The notes below the pieces were generated by a model, which did not search any database, was not told where the DNA came from, and saw only the letters and a list, made by a program, of their open reading frames with translations. 21,003 bases of DNA. It comes from JAYZDB01 sp036338025. GTDB taxonomy: Bacteria; Planctomycetota; UBA1135; UBA2386. Shown piece by piece: positions 13,815 through 21,003 of the stretch. Where the stretch lies: assembly GCA_036338025.1 (NCBI GenBank), contig JAYZDB010000035.1, positions 1 through 21,003 of the forward strand, in the 5' to 3' direction. The position numbers were made by a program, and so were the translations under genes. Numbering within the stretch: the stretch's first letter is position 1; each line of letters starts with the position of its first letter.

Positions 13815-16103
13815 ATGTCGGATCCGAATCCAATACCTGGTGTGCAAGAGAATGTCCCGGCGGGTCATCCTTCATTGCGCGGAGTCCTCCTGGTCCTGCT
13901 GTTGTCGTTTGTGGTGTATCTGCCCTCGGTTGGGGGCGGTTTCGTGCTGGATGACGATCCGATGGTGAACTCGATCACCGTGACGAACCTGGGGAGGCAA
14001 CCCGATCCAATGATCACGGCGCATTGGGACGACGGGGTGTTTGCCTACCTTGGCAAGTTCTTCACACGTCCTTATTGGTGGCCAGAGACATACAACGACG
14101 GTCTCTACCGTCCGGTCTCGGTCTTGAGTTACGGCCTGGTCTACCAACTGTTCAGCCGACCGTTCTTATCCAGCGAACTCGAGGCGATGCCGCAGCATGC
14201 AGTGAATGTCCTCTTGCACCTGTGGGCTGTGTGGTTGGTGATGGCGATGCTTACACGGGTTGGTGCGTCGGGGTTCGTTAGCCTGTTGACCGGCTTGCTG
14301 TTTGGTGTGCATGCGATCCATAGCGAAGTGGTAGCAGGAATCGTTGGGCGGGCCGAGATCCTCTCGTTTTGCTTTGGGGCGCAGGCAATGTTGTTGTTCA
14401 ACCGAGGCGGTTGGTGGCGATACCTGCTTGGGGGGCTCTGCATGTACCTCGCCTACGGGTCCAAGGAGAGCTCGTTTGCATGGATTGGGTTCTTCTTCTG
14501 CTTCCAGCTGACATACGGTTGGATCAGACACCCCGACCAACCGTGGCTTCGTCCGCTCATCGGCCGAGATGTCTTGTTCGCAACCTTCGCCATGCTGTTA
14601 CCGATCGGTTTGTGGGCCGGGCTTCGCAGCCTTGCGATGGATTTTGAGCCTCCGGTTACCGGTCCGGCGGATTGGTCGAGCAACCCCCTTGGGCATGTTG
14701 CCGACTCCACGCGTATCCTCACAGCCGTCAAGATCTGGGGTTTCGCGTCGTGGTTGTGTGTCCTGCCCTATCCCTTGAGTTGTCTATACAGCCCCGAGGT
14801 GTTTCAGATTCTCGAGTCGCCGTGGGATATCGGTTTCCTGACTTCGTTACTTTGGATTCTCGGGTTTCTCACTGCGGGATTGTGGTTTGGTCGGCGTGTC
14901 CCGTTGCTGTTCTTTGCGATGACTTGTTTCCTCGGGTTCTCGCTGCTCACCTCCAATGTGCCGCTGGCGATCGGCACGATCTTCGGTGAGCGCCTCTACT
15001 ACACCCCGAGTCTCGGGATCTGTTTGTTGCCCGGGATTATCTGGCCGTTGCTCCGCACGCGTGGTCACCGGGTGTTCTTGGTGATCGTGTCGATGTGGTG
15101 TGCTGGAAACATGGTGATGGCGATTCACCGCACGATTCTGTGGAAGGACAATGCGACGCTGTTCGTGGCTGATGTCGTGACCTACCCGATGTCGATTGAC
15201 TTGCACCGCAAGTGTGCATCGGTCTACGGGCGTGATGGCCCGCAAAAAGACTTCGAAAAGGCGATCGCTCACCTCAAGGAAGCCAAGCGGATCATGCCGA
15301 CCTACGTGCATGCGTTCCGGGAACTGGGCAAGATCTACTCCGAGCAGCGTGAGTGGGACAAGGCGATCGGCGAACTCGAGCAGGCGCTCGTCGTGGGTCT
15401 TGACTACGGTGACCCGGTCGGTGCAGAGAGCATCGCGTACGTGCTGATTGGGGACTGTATGCTCGGCAAGGCAGCTGACGTCGAAGACGTAGAACGTAAA
15501 CGTCAGTTGTGTGGGGAAGCTCAGACCTGGTATTCAAAAGCTCTGGAGGCACCACCGTGGGGGGATGCGTACGGGCAGTCCTACAACAAGCTCGGCGACT
15601 GCCTCATCGTGTTGAGTGATCTCGAGACGGACGAGTCTGCTCAGCGTCCTGTGGTCGCGCAGGCCCTCACCTATTACCGCAAGACTATCGATCTCGGTCA
15701 GGATCAGCAGCCGTCGCGGCGAGCAGCATTCAGACGGTTGGTCCAACACGTGGTACGATTTCCGTCACCGCTGCTACCGAAGACAGAACTCACGGATCTC
15801 TACATGTTGGCGAAGGACTCCGCCGGAGAGGATTACGAGTTGGCCCTGCTGATGGGAGCGATGGCCTACAAGGCAAATTTGTCAGCGGAGTTGGTGTTCT
15901 CGCCCTTGCATTGGGCGATCGAGAATTACCCCGAGGACAAGAAAGACCTCGAGTTCTACAAAGCCCACCTGTTCTATGCCGATGTCCTTGGGGAACTCGG
16001 CAATCGGGATGGCGCTACGCGGGTGCTCAAGATGCTCCTCGCCAGACCGGACTTCCCGGAGGACTACAAGAAGCAAATCCGCGCCAAGCACGGTCTGCGA
16101 TAG
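13815..16103 (+). CDS. TMTC-like multi-pass membrane protein with C-terminal TPRs (putative GT-C glycosyltransferase)
   Basis: This 762-residue protein has a polytopic N-terminal half (about 20-445, some ten or more hydrophobic helices) and a soluble TPR half (about 470-760). FVLDDD (residues 43-48) in the first outside loop is the GT-C type acidic pair. DGLYRPVSVLSY, HAVNVLLHLWAVW and VHAIHSEVVAGIVGRAE (165-181) closely resemble the signature of TMTC/DUF1736 proteins, which in animals are O-mannosyltransferases using dolichyl-phosphate mannose. The TPRs are seen in AFRELGKIYSEQREWDKAIGEL and later pairs. A bacterial enzyme of this type would use polyprenyl-phosphate sugar to glycosylate an exported protein or envelope component; this is inference. 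There is no signal peptide: the first helix acts as anchor. It is the last gene of the ppiC-DinB trio and converges on the PhoD-like gene with 6 bp between stops. A GT39-like gene lies 3.5 kb further on. Confidence 0.88.
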   Translation: MSDPNPIPGVQENVPAGHPSLRGVLLVLLLSFVVYLPSVGGGFVLDDDPMVNSITVTNLGRQPDPMITAHWDDGVFAYLGKFFTRPYWWPETYNDGLYRPVSVLSYGLVYQLFSRPFLSSELEAMPQHAVNVLLHLWAVWLVMAMLTRVGASGFVSLLTGLLFGVHAIHSEVVAGIVGRAEILSFCFGAQAMLLFNRGGWWRYLLGGLCMYLAYGSKESSFAWIGFFFCFQLTYGWIRHPDQPWLRPLIGRDVLFATFAMLLPIGLWAGLRSLAMDFEPPVTGPADWSSNPLGHVADSTRILTAVKIWGFASWLCVLPYPLSCLYSPEVFQILESPWDIGFLTSLLWILGFLTAGLWFGRRVPLLFFAMTCFLGFSLLTSNVPLAIGTIFGERLYYTPSLGICLLPGIIWPLLRTRGHRVFLVIVSMWCAGNMVMAIHRTILWKDNATLFVADVVTYPMSIDLHRKCASVYGRDGPQKDFEKAIAHLKEAKRIMPTYVHAFRELGKIYSEQREWDKAIGELEQALVVGLDYGDPVGAESIAYVLIGDCMLGKAADVEDVERKRQLCGEAQTWYSKALEAPPWGDAYGQSYNKLGDCLIVLSDLETDESAQRPVVAQALTYYRKTIDLGQDQQPSRRAAFRRLVQHVVRFPSPLLPKTELTDLYMLAKDSAGEDYELALLMGAMAYKANLSAELVFSPLHWAIENYPEDKKDLEFYKAHLFYADVLGELGNRDGATRVLKMLLARPDFPEDYKKQIRAKHGLR

Positions 16104-16109
16104 AGTCGG

Positions 16110-19100
16110 TCAGGGATAGATCAGCGTGACCGTCGGGAAGATCTGCTGGACCGGCTGAGTGGTCAACAGGCCAGTCCATCCGCCGGCGTATATCTTCATG
16201 CCCTTCAAACCAGGAAGGGGGGGCCAGTTGATCGTGGCGGTGGTCTTGCCGTTGGCGTCGAGTTTGCCGTGCAGTCCACTCCAGAACGTAGCCGGCGTGA
16301 GCGTGTATAGGAACAGATCGTCAGGCGCCAAATGGATGAAACGAGGATCGGTAGCGTTGAGCCAGGCGCAGGGCATCGGTGGCATCATCGAAAAGGCGAG
16401 ACCTAAGCCGTAGGTCATGCCGGGGCTTGCTGGGGCCTTGGCGTGCAAGATCGTCGTTGAGCCGGTGGAGACACCGACAAGTACTGGCAACTCCGACTGG
16501 GGCCTTTGCACCAGGGCGTTGTCGAACACGACGTTGCTGCTTTGCCAGGCGTAGAATCCGACTTTGCCGGAAGCGTGGGACGTGTCGGTGATGTCCGCAA
16601 ACAGTTCGTCATCGACGTACACCCGGTGTCGGCTCCCGACCGACAGAATGCGCAGCCTGTACCACTGCAAGTAGTTGAAGTCCTGGCGGCTCTCCTTGAG
16701 CACTGTCCATGTTCCGTTGACCACCTTCTGCAGTTGGCGGTACCGGCTCTTGCGGTTCATCACGAATCGGTAGTGGTTGGCGGCATCCGTGTATCGGAAG
16801 ACCGCGCCCATTGTCCCGTCGGTGGTGTTGACGGCCGACAGAGAGAACTGCATGTCGTCCGGGATGGTCGCATCGTTGAGCATCACCGTTCCCGGATTTG
16901 CGATGGTGTTGCCACTGACGATGTCACCTATCGGGCTGAGTTGGAACAGCACGGTGGCGACCTCGATCCAGAAGGATGGACCACTGGAGGTAGCGTGATC
17001 CTCGCTGGTCCAACCGGACAGGATGTTGTCGTTGAAGTTATCCTGAGTGACGAGGTTCTGAGCCGGTGCCGTGGTGTCACCTTGCTCCACGTTGAGCTCT
17101 TCGAACTCGCTCAAGAGGACGTTCCACAGGTAGAAACCAACTTGTCCATTCGCATAGGTTGAGTCGGTTGCGCTGAGAATCTGGTGTCCGTCCAGGATGA
17201 CTTTCAGTGTCTTGCCATCTGCGACGCAGGCTACTTCGTAGAACGAGTACGGTAGATACGGGGTCAGTTCCTCAGCCAGGGTCGTGAACACGCCGTTTAC
17301 CTTCTTCTCCAGCCGCCGGACGGCGCGCTTGCTGTCCATGAAGAAGCGGTAGAAGTTGTTCGGATCTTGGTACCTGAAGACCATCCCGATGCGCCCGGAG
17401 TCGAGGGACTTGAGTCGTGAGGTCGCGGTGTAGTTGGTCCATGCAGCATCGCCCAGGATCAGCATCGTGCCAGGACGGTCTGAATCGCTGCTGCCGATTG
17501 GTCCGCCGATAGCGCCCGTTTGTCGTAGGACCCCGGCGTCGATGATCCAAGCCGATGGGCCGCCGGTGGCGCCGGCTTCGTCAATGATCGAGTGGCCGGT
17601 GAGTGGCTGGTCGAAAGTCTGGCTCAACAGGGTCGTGGGGCCCTCGAGATCGTTCCAACGGCCAGCGATCGAAACGTGGCTGTTTGGCGGGATCGTGAGA
17701 TCGATGTCGGTGGGGTAGGACGAGCAGTCCGGCTGAGGATCGAAGCTCAGGTGGTAGGGTCCCGGTTGAATGCTCGGAATCCGGAAGTCGTTCCCATGGT
17801 TGTGGAAGAAATACGGACCCTGGAGGTGCACTCCTCCGGCAGGCTTGTCGGTCAGGATGTGAGCCGTCGATCGGGTTTCAGCGGACCATTGGTCTTTGTA
17901 GAGTGAGTCACCGCTCGACGGGTCGATATATTCGAAGGTGATCTTCGCGGGAGTGACCGTCGGGTCGACGCTGACCTTGACGAAGTTGCGTACCGACGCA
18001 CGGTACCGAACTTCGGGATCAGCCGGAGCGGCTGGGTAGCAGACCTGTGCGCCCGGACCGCACATGTACTCCCGGATGCCGTCGCGATGGTGGTGAACGG
18101 ACATCAAGTGCGTGTCGGCGGTGATTACCGATACGTTCTTGATCCGGTTCGCCGCGATGTAGTCGAGGATCTCGCGCCGTTCGAATACGAAGCCGTCCCA
18201 GTCATCCATGGAAGCCTTGCCCCAGCGCGTTGGGACCGAACTGACAATGATCTTGAAGGTCGCATCCGACTGTCGCAGCGCGTTCTTGAGCCAGGATTTC
18301 TGTGCCGAGCCTAGTATGGTCTTGGCTTGGGTCGACGGCGCGGAATTGGCGTCACGTTTCGATCGGCAGTCCAGTAAGAACAACTCGAGTGCCTTGCCCC
18401 ATCGGATCGAGCGGTAGATTTCAGTGCGTGAGTTGGGCAGGGGCCAGTAGTCAAAAACTGCTTTGGTTCCCCAGGCGACAGAGTTCGGGTTACTGGTCTT
18501 GTCCCAGTCATTGACCACCTCGTGGTCATCCCAGATTGCCTCACAGATCGTTGAAGGGATGAAGTCGAACCACTTCGCGTTGTTGCGGACTTCCTTGTGC
18601 TTCAGCCAGTAATCGCTTTGTGAGGCTGCGAGGTCCGCGTAGGGCATGTCGCCCAGACACACGAAGAAGTCTGGATTCTCAAGGCGCATCTTGTCGAAGA
18701 GGTCAAACTCGTGGTGGAACTTGATGTCTCCGGTAGCGACGAAGGTCACTTTGCCGTTGGTTGATTTGGGCGGAGGGGTCCGAAAGGTGCCGATGCGTCC
18801 GATGTCGAACTGGCTTGGCTGAGACGGGTTGGTGATCTTGGTTGCGTAGTAGTACCGTGTGCTTGGCGCCAGGCCGGTGAGTGGAATTTTAACCGTGTGA
18901 TCGTTGGTGGCGACGGTTGCGACCTGCGCGGTTTGCGATGGGTTGGTCAGCGAACTGTTGGTTGCGTACAGTACGGTGACCTGAGCAGCCAGCGAGGCAC
19001 GAGTCCAGACGACCGCCGAGCTTGGCGTGACGGTGCCGACCATCGTCCCATGAGTGTGTTGTTGGGCGACGCCCAGCTCAGCTATGCAGAGAACCAGCGC

Positions 19101-19130
19101 GCTAGTCAGGACGGACGACGAGAACTTCAT
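16110..19130 (-). CDS. PhoD-like exported phosphoesterase with two LamG-like repeats and a C-terminal module
   Basis: This 1006-residue protein has a signal peptide (about 1-22, LGVAQ). An Fn3-like PhoD N-domain (about 25-118) ends in APSTRYYYATKI. The metallophosphatase domain (about 126-420) shows TGDIKFHHEFD (Asp135), LGDMPYAD (Asp161), WDDHEVVNDWD (200-210), LLDCRSKRD (Asp254, Arg256) and ADTHLMSVHHH (Asp339, His341; ADTH replaces the usual GDxH). These are the metal ligands of PhoD-type alkaline phosphatases/phosphodiesterases. A beta domain (about 430-510) follows, then two related jelly-roll repeats (about 500-692 and 693-875; both have VFRYxDxxNxYRFxM), then a last module (about 879-1006) with LHGKLDANGKTTATINWPP. 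I recall such last modules on secreted proteins of marine planctomycetes. ATG 19130 is preferred to the TTG six bases upstream. There is no clear ribosome-binding site. The enzyme probably releases phosphate from extracellular esters or teichoic-like polymers; the exact substrate is open. Confidence 0.9.
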   Translation of the reverse strand: MKFSSSVLTSALVLCIAELGVAQQHTHGTMVGTVTPSSAVVWTRASLAAQVTVLYATNSSLTNPSQTAQVATVATNDHTVKIPLTGLAPSTRYYYATKITNPSQPSQFDIGRIGTFRTPPPKSTNGKVTFVATGDIKFHHEFDLFDKMRLENPDFFVCLGDMPYADLAASQSDYWLKHKEVRNNAKWFDFIPSTICEAIWDDHEVVNDWDKTSNPNSVAWGTKAVFDYWPLPNSRTEIYRSIRWGKALELFLLDCRSKRDANSAPSTQAKTILGSAQKSWLKNALRQSDATFKIIVSSVPTRWGKASMDDWDGFVFERREILDYIAANRIKNVSVITADTHLMSVHHHRDGIREYMCGPGAQVCYPAAPADPEVRYRASVRNFVKVSVDPTVTPAKITFEYIDPSSGDSLYKDQWSAETRSTAHILTDKPAGGVHLQGPYFFHNHGNDFRIPSIQPGPYHLSFDPQPDCSSYPTDIDLTIPPNSHVSIAGRWNDLEGPTTLLSQTFDQPLTGHSIIDEAGATGGPSAWIIDAGVLRQTGAIGGPIGSSDSDRPGTMLILGDAAWTNYTATSRLKSLDSGRIGMVFRYQDPNNFYRFFMDSKRAVRRLEKKVNGVFTTLAEELTPYLPYSFYEVACVADGKTLKVILDGHQILSATDSTYANGQVGFYLWNVLLSEFEELNVEQGDTTAPAQNLVTQDNFNDNILSGWTSEDHATSSGPSFWIEVATVLFQLSPIGDIVSGNTIANPGTVMLNDATIPDDMQFSLSAVNTTDGTMGAVFRYTDAANHYRFVMNRKSRYRQLQKVVNGTWTVLKESRQDFNYLQWYRLRILSVGSRHRVYVDDELFADITDTSHASGKVGFYAWQSSNVVFDNALVQRPQSELPVLVGVSTGSTTILHAKAPASPGMTYGLGLAFSMMPPMPCAWLNATDPRFIHLAPDDLFLYTLTPATFWSGLHGKLDANGKTTATINWPPLPGLKGMKIYAGGWTGLLTTQPVQQIFPTVTLIYP
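16506..17630 (-). repeat. Tandem LamG/jelly-roll-like repeat pair within the PhoD-like gene
   Basis: Two domain-sized repeats of about 190 residues each are encoded head to tail, roughly 17072-17630 and 16506-17058. Shared landmarks are an F-D/N start (TFDQ / NFND), GPSxWI, PGTMLI / PGTVML, VFRYxDxxNxYRFxM, a VNGxxTxL turn and GxVGFYxW near the end. Divergence is high, so the duplication is old. The domains are likely carbohydrate- or surface-binding; this is inferred from the fold type. Confidence 0.75.
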
Positions 19131-19613
19131 CAGCAAGGTCTGAGCGTGGAAAGACGAGGTCGGGAAGGCGGATTTGTCAGATTTGCTAGCAGGGTCTTCT
19201 GGCAGAAACCTCCCGCACCGATCGGCGTTTCCATCTGATGCTGCGAAGGGTCCAGAAGTCTATCCCGTGAGGGCTCGGTCATTCTGCTTATCGTCGCTGG
19301 GAGCCCCTTTGCCAAAGGCTCTTGCAACATTGGTCGTCTCGTTCCGTAAGCGCGTTGCTACCGGGAGATCGTGTCGTCATGGGACTCGACCTGCCGACTT
19401 TGGACGGCTACATCACCCGGGTTTTCTCTCGGAACCAGGGCAATTTCTCTGTCCGCTCACAGATCAAGACCCGCGCTGTCAGGCCCCATGAGTCTCTGGA
19501 CGTCCGGGGAGTGGCGCGAGCCGTCGAGTCTGGTGGCCCAGTCATAGGGAATCCAGGTTGACCTTGCTGGGGTTGGTCGGAACGATGCCAAGGTCTCCGA
19601 TCACGAGTACTAG
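19131..19613. other. 483 bp intergenic region between divergent genes
   Basis: This lies between the starts of the PhoD-like gene (-) and the glycosyltransferase-like gene (+), so it must hold at least one promoter. Short frames exist (for example 60 codons at 19379-19561), but none has a ribosome-binding site or a recognisable motif. I find no convincing operator, RNA gene or terminator. Confidence 0.5.
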
Positions 19614-21003
19614 ATGCCCTTGGTACGCTTCTCCAAGTTGCGCCGGTCCCAGGTTGCCCTAGTGGCGATCATGTTCGTGGCACTCGTGCTGCGGCTTTGG
19701 CATCTCGGTGGCCAGTTGTCTGGGATGCTGCCGTTTCCCGAACTCGTTGCCGAGAGTTCTGACATCCAAGCGTTTGCCACGTGGGCCGCGCAGATTGCCG
19801 GTGGGGATTGGTTGTGTCGCAGCCACTTCCATCCCTACATGGACTGGATGCAGGGCTATGCACCGATGGCGCAGTTCGAGGAGTGGTGGGGTGGTAAGGA
19901 GATCTACCACCAGAATCCGCTGTTCCCTTACCTCTTGGCTATCAGCTACCTGGCTTCTGGTGGCAGCAGTGTGCCGCTCCTGGTTGTGCAGGTCTTGCTG
20001 AGTACCTTCTCGGTGTTTCTGGTCTACGACCTGGCGCGTCGTTTTGTGGATGAGCAGGCTGGCCTGGTGGCGGCTGGCCTGTTGGCGGTGTTTGCTCCGT
20101 CGGTGGTGTTTGATGCGCTGTTGTTGCGAGCGTCGTTGAATTCCTCTCTGACCCTGCTGTCAGTTTGGTTGTTGCTGCGTCTCAAGGACCGCATGGATTG
20201 GCGGCTGGCGTTTGGTACCGGTGGGTGTATTGCTGCCAGCTTCATGCTTCGACCAACCGGACTGGTGATACTCGTGATCGGGCCACTGTTGCTCCTGCAG
20301 TTTGCCGAACTGCGGCAAGGGTGGCGGCGGTGGATTCCAGCCCTCGTCGCCGGAAGCGTGCTGGTAATCGGTCCCTTCGTGGCCCGAAACCTGGTTGTCG
20401 GAGCACCGACTCTGGCGTTCTCCACGCGTGGCGCGGAGACCGTGATTCACTCAAACACCAGGAGTGTTGACCCCGGGTTCATGAGGCTCCCCGCCGCAGG
20501 GCAATTCCGGCAGTACATGAACGATGGCAGTTCGTCGATGGCTGCGGCGATCATGACTTCGATCGACTCCTGGCCCGGGGGTTCTGTGGGTTGGTGGCTG
20601 TGGCACGAGTGGCAGAAGACGATTTGTGTGTTCCGCGACTACGAGTATTCGAACAACATCAACTTCTATTTCTACCGCCGGGCGACACCCCCGCTCCGGT
20701 TTCTCCCCACCTTCGGGTGGTTTGTCGGACTGGGCCTGGTCGGACTGCTCCTGATTGCTGCGTATGGGCGTCAACGTCGGTTGGCTCTTGTCGGCCTGGT
20801 CGCGCTGGCGGCCCTGTATGTGGGCGCGATCCTGGGCTTTGCCCTGGGTCGGTATCGCTTGCCGTTGGCAGTGATGATGACGATTCCTGCTGGTGCTGCT
20901 GTCAGCCTGGTGGCTGGTTTGCTGAGGTCGCGGAGTGGTCGATCGATCGGTGTAGGCGTCACGGCCTTGGTTGTTGCCATCGGAGTTTCAGTTCTCTCCT
21001 TCA
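19614..21003 (+). CDS. GT39/PMT_2-like integral membrane glycosyltransferase (3' end outside window)
   Basis: The frame opens at ATG 19614 and runs without a stop to the window edge, giving at least 463 residues. An in-frame TAG at 19611-19613 just before the ATG makes this the earliest possible start. The protein is very hydrophobic: a first helix (about 13-30, VALVAIMFVALVLRL) is followed by a long outside loop with acidic residues (VAESSDIQAF), as in GT-C enzymes. HQNPLFPYLLAISYLASGG, FVDEQAGLVAAGLLAVFAPS and LGFALGRYRLPLAV match the PMT_2/ArnT-like (GT39) pattern, with about ten further helices. Members transfer a sugar from a polyprenyl-phosphate carrier to lipid A, protein or another envelope acceptor; the acceptor here is unknown. 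There is no obvious ribosome-binding site. It is divergent from the PhoD-like gene across 483 bp. The superfamily is fairly certain; the subfamily is less so, as the C-terminus is missing. Confidence 0.82.
   Translation, partial: MPLVRFSKLRRSQVALVAIMFVALVLRLWHLGGQLSGMLPFPELVAESSDIQAFATWAAQIAGGDWLCRSHFHPYMDWMQGYAPMAQFEEWWGGKEIYHQNPLFPYLLAISYLASGGSSVPLLVVQVLLSTFSVFLVYDLARRFVDEQAGLVAAGLLAVFAPSVVFDALLLRASLNSSLTLLSVWLLLRLKDRMDWRLAFGTGGCIAASFMLRPTGLVILVIGPLLLLQFAELRQGWRRWIPALVAGSVLVIGPFVARNLVVGAPTLAFSTRGAETVIHSNTRSVDPGFMRLPAAGQFRQYMNDGSSSMAAAIMTSIDSWPGGSVGWWLWHEWQKTICVFRDYEYSNNINFYFYRRATPPLRFLPTFGWFVGLGLVGLLLIAAYGRQRRLALVGLVALAALYVGAILGFALGRYRLPLAVMMTIPAGAAVSLVAGLLRSRSGRSIGVGVTALVVAIGVSVLSF

Noticed and set aside
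16506..17162. 218-codon open frame on the + strand inside the PhoD-like gene
   Set aside because: It mirrors the coding frame of the LamG-like repeats and has no family features of its own.
19301..19324. Hairpin-like segment around CCCTTTGCCAAAGG
   Set aside because: The stem is short, needs a bulge, has a three-base loop and no T-run, so it is not convincing as a terminator or operator.
19379..19561. 60-codon frame (MGLDLPTLDGYITRVFSRNQ...) in the gap before the last gene
   Set aside because: It has no ribosome-binding site and no recognised family. It is short enough to be chance; a comparison with relatives would be needed to revive it.
1..21003. CRISPR arrays, tRNA or rRNA genes, transposases, integrases, toxin-antitoxin or phage-defence genes
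   Set aside because: I looked on both strands and saw no repeat-spacer pattern, cloverleaf, transposase motif or defence-type domain.

Overview
This 21 kb stretch is GC-rich (roughly 60 %) and densely coding. It reads like a bacterial chromosome from the Planctomycetes. The gene types point that way: a formylglycine sulfatase, a Gfo/Idh/MocA oxidoreductase with a twin-arginine lipoprotein leader, many exported proteins of unknown function, an HExxH-type exported peptidase-like protein with a TPR tail, and two secreted proteins whose C-terminal modules I recall from marine planctomycete lineages. The lineage call is inference. I see no rRNA, tRNA, CRISPR array, insertion sequence, integrase or phage gene.

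Layout, left to right. 1-528 (+) is the 3' end of a von Willebrand factor A gene. 540-923 (-) is a VOC/glyoxalase protein. 1029-2486 (+) is an exported sulfatase. 2487-3245 (-) is a two-TM TPR protein. 3331-4635 (-) is the Tat/lipobox Gfo/Idh oxidoreductase, divergent from the nitrilase at 4686-5636 (+). Their 50 bp shared region carries an inverted repeat that runs from one start codon to the other. 5814-7514 and 7542-9089 (+) are two adjacent exported proteins: the second has an intact HExxH...E zinc site, and the first appears to share the fold but has lost every ligand. A 548 bp non-coding gap with a terminator-like hairpin follows. 9638-10774 (+) is a LamG protein and 10814-11701 (+) an SGNH/GDSL hydrolase. 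11719-12768 (-) is an exported protein of unknown function. 12974-16103 (+) is a tight trio: ppiC, a DinB-like metal protein, and a large TMTC-like membrane/TPR protein. 16110-19130 (-) is a 1006-residue PhoD-like phosphoesterase with two LamG-like repeats. A 483 bp gap follows, and 19614-21003 (+) is a GT39/PMT_2-like membrane protein that runs off the right edge.

How the genes may work together. Most products are predicted to be exported or membrane-bound, which suggests a region devoted to envelope and extracellular chemistry (sulfate ester, phosphoester and acyl ester hydrolysis, peptidase and folding functions, possibly protein or envelope glycosylation). No single pathway ties them together. 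The four convergent gene pairs have only 0-17 bp between stop codons, so their transcripts probably overlap at the 3' ends. The items most worth following are the active/inactive peptidase pair, the TMTC-like protein beside a second polytopic GT-C candidate, the multi-domain PhoD protein, the start-to-start inverted repeat, and the recurring polybasic C-terminal tails.
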